In this document: in pieces, positions 61,549 through 64,000 of the stretch | Layout of the letters: every line of letters starts with the position of its first letter | Numbering within the stretch: the stretch's first letter is position 1 | Source: Kaistella palustris DSM 21579 | Lineage (GTDB): Bacteria > Bacteroidota > Bacteroidia > Flavobacteriales > Weeksellaceae | Length of the DNA: 64,000 bases | Direction: 5' to 3' | Assembly (NCBI RefSeq): GCF_000422265.1 | Contig: NZ_AULL01000012.1 | Span: 372,001 to 436,000, forward strand | Position numbers and translations under genes: made by a program | Notes under the pieces: generated by a model | The model's database searches: none | What the model was told of the DNA's origin: nothing | What the model saw: the letters and a program-made list of their open reading frames with translations, nothing else

Positions 61549-64000
61549 ATGAAATTATATCTTAACATTAATTTCCGAACGAAAGTCGGTGAGAATCTGC
61601 AGGTTTGCCTCCTGGAAGAAGGGTCCGAGGATAAAATATATTCCTTAAGTTATACCGAAAACGGAAACTGGTCGGCGGAAATCGATTATTTTTCGAAAAC
61701 GGTTTCATACAAATACCTGCTGACCGACGAGTCCGGCCAGATTCTCGACGAAGAATTTTCGCTGCATCATTTGACTTTCCCGCATTCCTACAACGAATTT
61801 TTGATCTACGATGTTTGGAATCTCAAAAATTTCCCGGAAAATTATTTAAATAATAAAATCCTTAAAAATACATTAAGCAGTTTCAAAGGAGCAAAGGTTC
61901 CCATATTGAAAAAGCACACCCATCTTTTCCGTTTAGAGGCTCCTGTCTACCGCCCGAACTGGCAGGTTGTACTGCTCGGCAATGCCGATGCGGTGGGTAG
62001 CTGGGAATATTCAAAAGCAATAATCCTTACCCAGACCGATTTTGGAATTTGGGAAACCGCGGTTGAAATTTTAGCGGACCAAATAATTCAGTACAAATAC
62101 GGACTGAGGGATATGGATTCCGGGCAAGTTTTTGATATCGAATACGGCGAAAACCGCTGGGCTTTTCCGAATTCCGAGAAAAATGTGCTGCAGATCCAGG
62201 CTGATCATTTTTTCCGGTTCAAGGCTTTCGAAATGTACCATGCAGCCGGCGTTGCTGTTCCGGTATTTTCGCTGCGTACGGAAAACGGATTTGGTGTAGG
62301 TGAATTTTCGGACCTGAAAAACCTTGCGGACTGGGCAAAGGAAACTAACCTTTCGCTGCTGCAGATTTTACCCATCAACGATACCACTGCGAATTACACC
62401 TGGACTGATTCTTATCCGTACGCAGCGATCTCCGTTTATGCCCTGCATCCGCAGTATTTGACTTTGGATAAAATGGAGTTTCCTTTACCCGCAGCGCTAA
62501 CAGCGGAATTTACAGCGAAAAAAGTGGAGCTTAATTCCCTGAATCTTATCGATTACGAAGCGGTCATCTCGGCGAAGTGGAAATATGCAGCGGCCGTTTT
62601 CGGGGCTCATAAAGATCAGATCTTAAAAGACCGCGGTTTTAAGAAATTTATTAAAGAAAATCAGAGCTGGCTGTTGCCATACGCCGCCTTCTGCGTGCAG
62701 CGGGACAAATATAAAACGCCCAATTTCAACACCTGGAAAACCCATAAGAAATATATTGCGGGTAAAATTGCGCCATTCTTCGATCCAAAAAATAAAGATT
62801 ACGAAACCGCAATGCTTCATGCCTGGGTGCAGTATCAGTTGCATTTACAGCTTAAGGACGCGGTAGATTATACGCACAGTCTCGGAATTTCCGTTAAAGG
62901 TGATCTGCCTATTGGAATTTACAGATATTCGGTTGAAGCGTGGACCGAACCGGAACTTTTCGGCATGGATTTTCAGGCGGGTGCACCACCGGATCAGTTC
63001 ACCGACCTGGGCCAGAACTGGGAATTCCCAACTTACAACTGGGAAGCGATGAAAAAAGATGGCTACACTTGGTGGAAAAACCGCTTCACAGCGCTGGAGC
63101 AATATTTCGATGCCATGCGAATCGATCACATTCTCGGCTTTTTCCGGATTTGGCGGATGCCGATGAGTGCCACGCAGGGAATCCTTGGCTATTTTTATCC
63201 CGCTGTGCCCGTACGTTTAACCGAATTCGAGGCAAGGCATATTCCCTTTAATGAAGACCGTTACTGCAAACCTTATATTAATGATCAGATTTTATGGGAT
63301 TACTTCGGGCAACACCGCGACGAGATTCATAGCGAGTTTATGAATGACCATTTTAACGGCCTGTATTCTTTTAAAGAAGAATTCGATACCCAGCGGAAAC
63401 TGAGTGACTATTTTAAAAATAACCGTCGTGACTGGGCGGAAGAAAAGCTGATTTCACTTTGCGCAAATGTGCTGTTTTTGAAAGAGGAAACTGAAGATGG
63501 CGAAACAGTCTACCACCCCAGATTTAATATTAATAAGACAGAGTCATTTAACTATCTTCCGGATTGGGAGAAACAGGCTGTATTTGAACTTTATAATGAT
63601 TATTTCTTCCATCGGCAGGAAGGATTGTGGTACGAAAAAGGTATGGAGAAACTCCCCGTAATCCTGAATGCCACCGATATGCTCATCTGTGGTGAAGACC
63701 TTGGTCTTGTACCGGACTGCGTGCCGCAGGTGATGGACAGGTTGGGAATTACCGCTTTAAAAGTACAGCGCATGCCTTCTGAAAATATTGCGTGGTATGA
63801 TCCTAAAAATGCCGGTTATTTAAATGTGGTTACCGCAAGTTCACACGACAGTTCAACGCTGCGCCAATGGTGGCAGGAAGACCGGGCTCTGACTCAGCAG
63901 TACTTTAATCACCAGCTTGGCCAGGCAGGAACTGCGCCATGGAACTTGGAGCCGGAACTTGCAGAGATCATTATGAAGCAGCATTTGTACAACAACGCAA
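61549..64000 (+). CDS. malQ: 4-alpha-glucanotransferase with tandem starch-binding domains (3' end outside the window)
   Basis: Disproportionating enzyme that moves alpha-1,4-glucan segments in glycogen or maltodextrin metabolism. The start is ATG 61549 (MKLYLNINFRTKVGEN); 817 codons are visible and the frame is open to the window edge. Two CBM20-type modules come first (about 1-115 and 122-230; RPNWQVVLLGNADAVGSWE). The GH77 domain begins near 238 with SLRTENGFGVGEFSDL. The catalytic residues are visible: nucleophile Asp526 in AMRIDHILGFFR, acid/base Glu716 in GEDLGL, and Asp767 in SSHDSSTLRQW. This two-CBM20 form is usual in Bacteroidota. Only the last part of the catalytic domain is missing. 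Confidence 0.93.
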   Translation, partial: MKLYLNINFRTKVGENLQVCLLEEGSEDKIYSLSYTENGNWSAEIDYFSKTVSYKYLLTDESGQILDEEFSLHHLTFPHSYNEFLIYDVWNLKNFPENYLNNKILKNTLSSFKGAKVPILKKHTHLFRLEAPVYRPNWQVVLLGNADAVGSWEYSKAIILTQTDFGIWETAVEILADQIIQYKYGLRDMDSGQVFDIEYGENRWAFPNSEKNVLQIQADHFFRFKAFEMYHAAGVAVPVFSLRTENGFGVGEFSDLKNLADWAKETNLSLLQILPINDTTANYTWTDSYPYAAISVYALHPQYLTLDKMEFPLPAALTAEFTAKKVELNSLNLIDYEAVISAKWKYAAAVFGAHKDQILKDRGFKKFIKENQSWLLPYAAFCVQRDKYKTPNFNTWKTHKKYIAGKIAPFFDPKNKDYETAMLHAWVQYQLHLQLKDAVDYTHSLGISVKGDLPIGIYRYSVEAWTEPELFGMDFQAGAPPDQFTDLGQNWEFPTYNWEAMKKDGYTWWKNRFTALEQYFDAMRIDHILGFFRIWRMPMSATQGILGYFYPAVPVRLTEFEARHIPFNEDRYCKPYINDQILWDYFGQHRDEIHSEFMNDHFNGLYSFKEEFDTQRKLSDYFKNNRRDWAEEKLISLCANVLFLKEETEDGETVYHPRFNINKTESFNYLPDWEKQAVFELYNDYFFHRQEGLWYEKGMEKLPVILNATDMLICGEDLGLVPDCVPQVMDRLGITALKVQRMPSENIAWYDPKNAGYLNVVTASSHDSSTLRQWWQEDRALTQQYFNHQLGQAGTAPWNLEPELAEIIMKQHLYNNA

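Overview
The window looks like a chromosomal segment from the phylum Bacteroidota, class Flavobacteriia, most likely the Chryseobacterium/Kaistella branch of Weeksellaceae. The signs are: two secreted proteins with C-terminal type IX secretion (T9SS) sorting domains; a SprA gene (T9SS outer-membrane translocon) directly after ruvA; -7 promoter boxes of the form TAnnTTTG; a class II HMG-CoA reductase (mevalonate pathway); and many small families typical of the group (DUF4142, DUF1573, DUF4241, IPExxxVDY). GC content is roughly 40% by eye. No tRNA, CRISPR array, insertion sequence or prophage was seen.

Layout. 1-2.4 kb (minus strand): acpP-fabF-rnc and the start of an IPExxxVDY gene. 2.6-7.9 kb (minus strand): a GEVED-domain T9SS protein, then paaE, a small unknown gene, paaA and hutG. 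8.2-18.6 kb: clpB, a gap with a candidate small transcript, an ABC-F ATPase, HMG-CoA reductase, a toxin-antitoxin pair with a frameshifted PIN toxin, small membrane proteins, a DMT transporter and sucC. 18.8-24.4 kb: a lipoprotein, a T9SS metalloprotease, an MscS channel, the RNase P RNA (rnpB), PPK2 and a DUF1573 protein. 24.4-32.3 kb: valS, a DUF4241 protein, a ribokinase-like gene, an alpha/beta hydrolase, an ECF sigma factor with its overlapping membrane partner, a PduO-type adenosyltransferase and thiamine pyrophosphokinase. 32.3-37.2 kb: arginine decarboxylase and agmatinase, the two steps from arginine to putrescine, separated by a DUF2089/YIP1/DUF5808 operon, two direct repeats, a remnant of an agmatinase start and a HAD phosphatase. 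37.3-46 kb: an S15/CocE hydrolase, an AlkB-like oxygenase, a BON/SH3 pair, an outer-membrane barrel protein, a GltP-type symporter and a DUF4142 lipoprotein. 46.4-64 kb: mrp, a NifU-like gene, an N-acetylglucosamine kinase-like gene, malic enzyme, ruvA, sprA, folE, cysS and a truncated malQ.

Most of the window is ordinary flavobacterial core genome. The points worth a second look are lesions and rearrangements. SprA carries an in-frame TAG about 205 codons before its natural end although T9SS cargo genes are present. The PIN toxin is broken by an imperfect 8-bp tandem duplication, leaving its antitoxin whole. A promoter plus the first ten codons of an agmatinase survive next to a repeat element between speA and speB. 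paaE and paaA sit together without paaB, paaC or paaD. I did not find convincing evidence of a wholly new multi-gene system. The DUF2089-YIP1-DUF5808 operon and the small gene inside the paa cluster are the least explained functional units.
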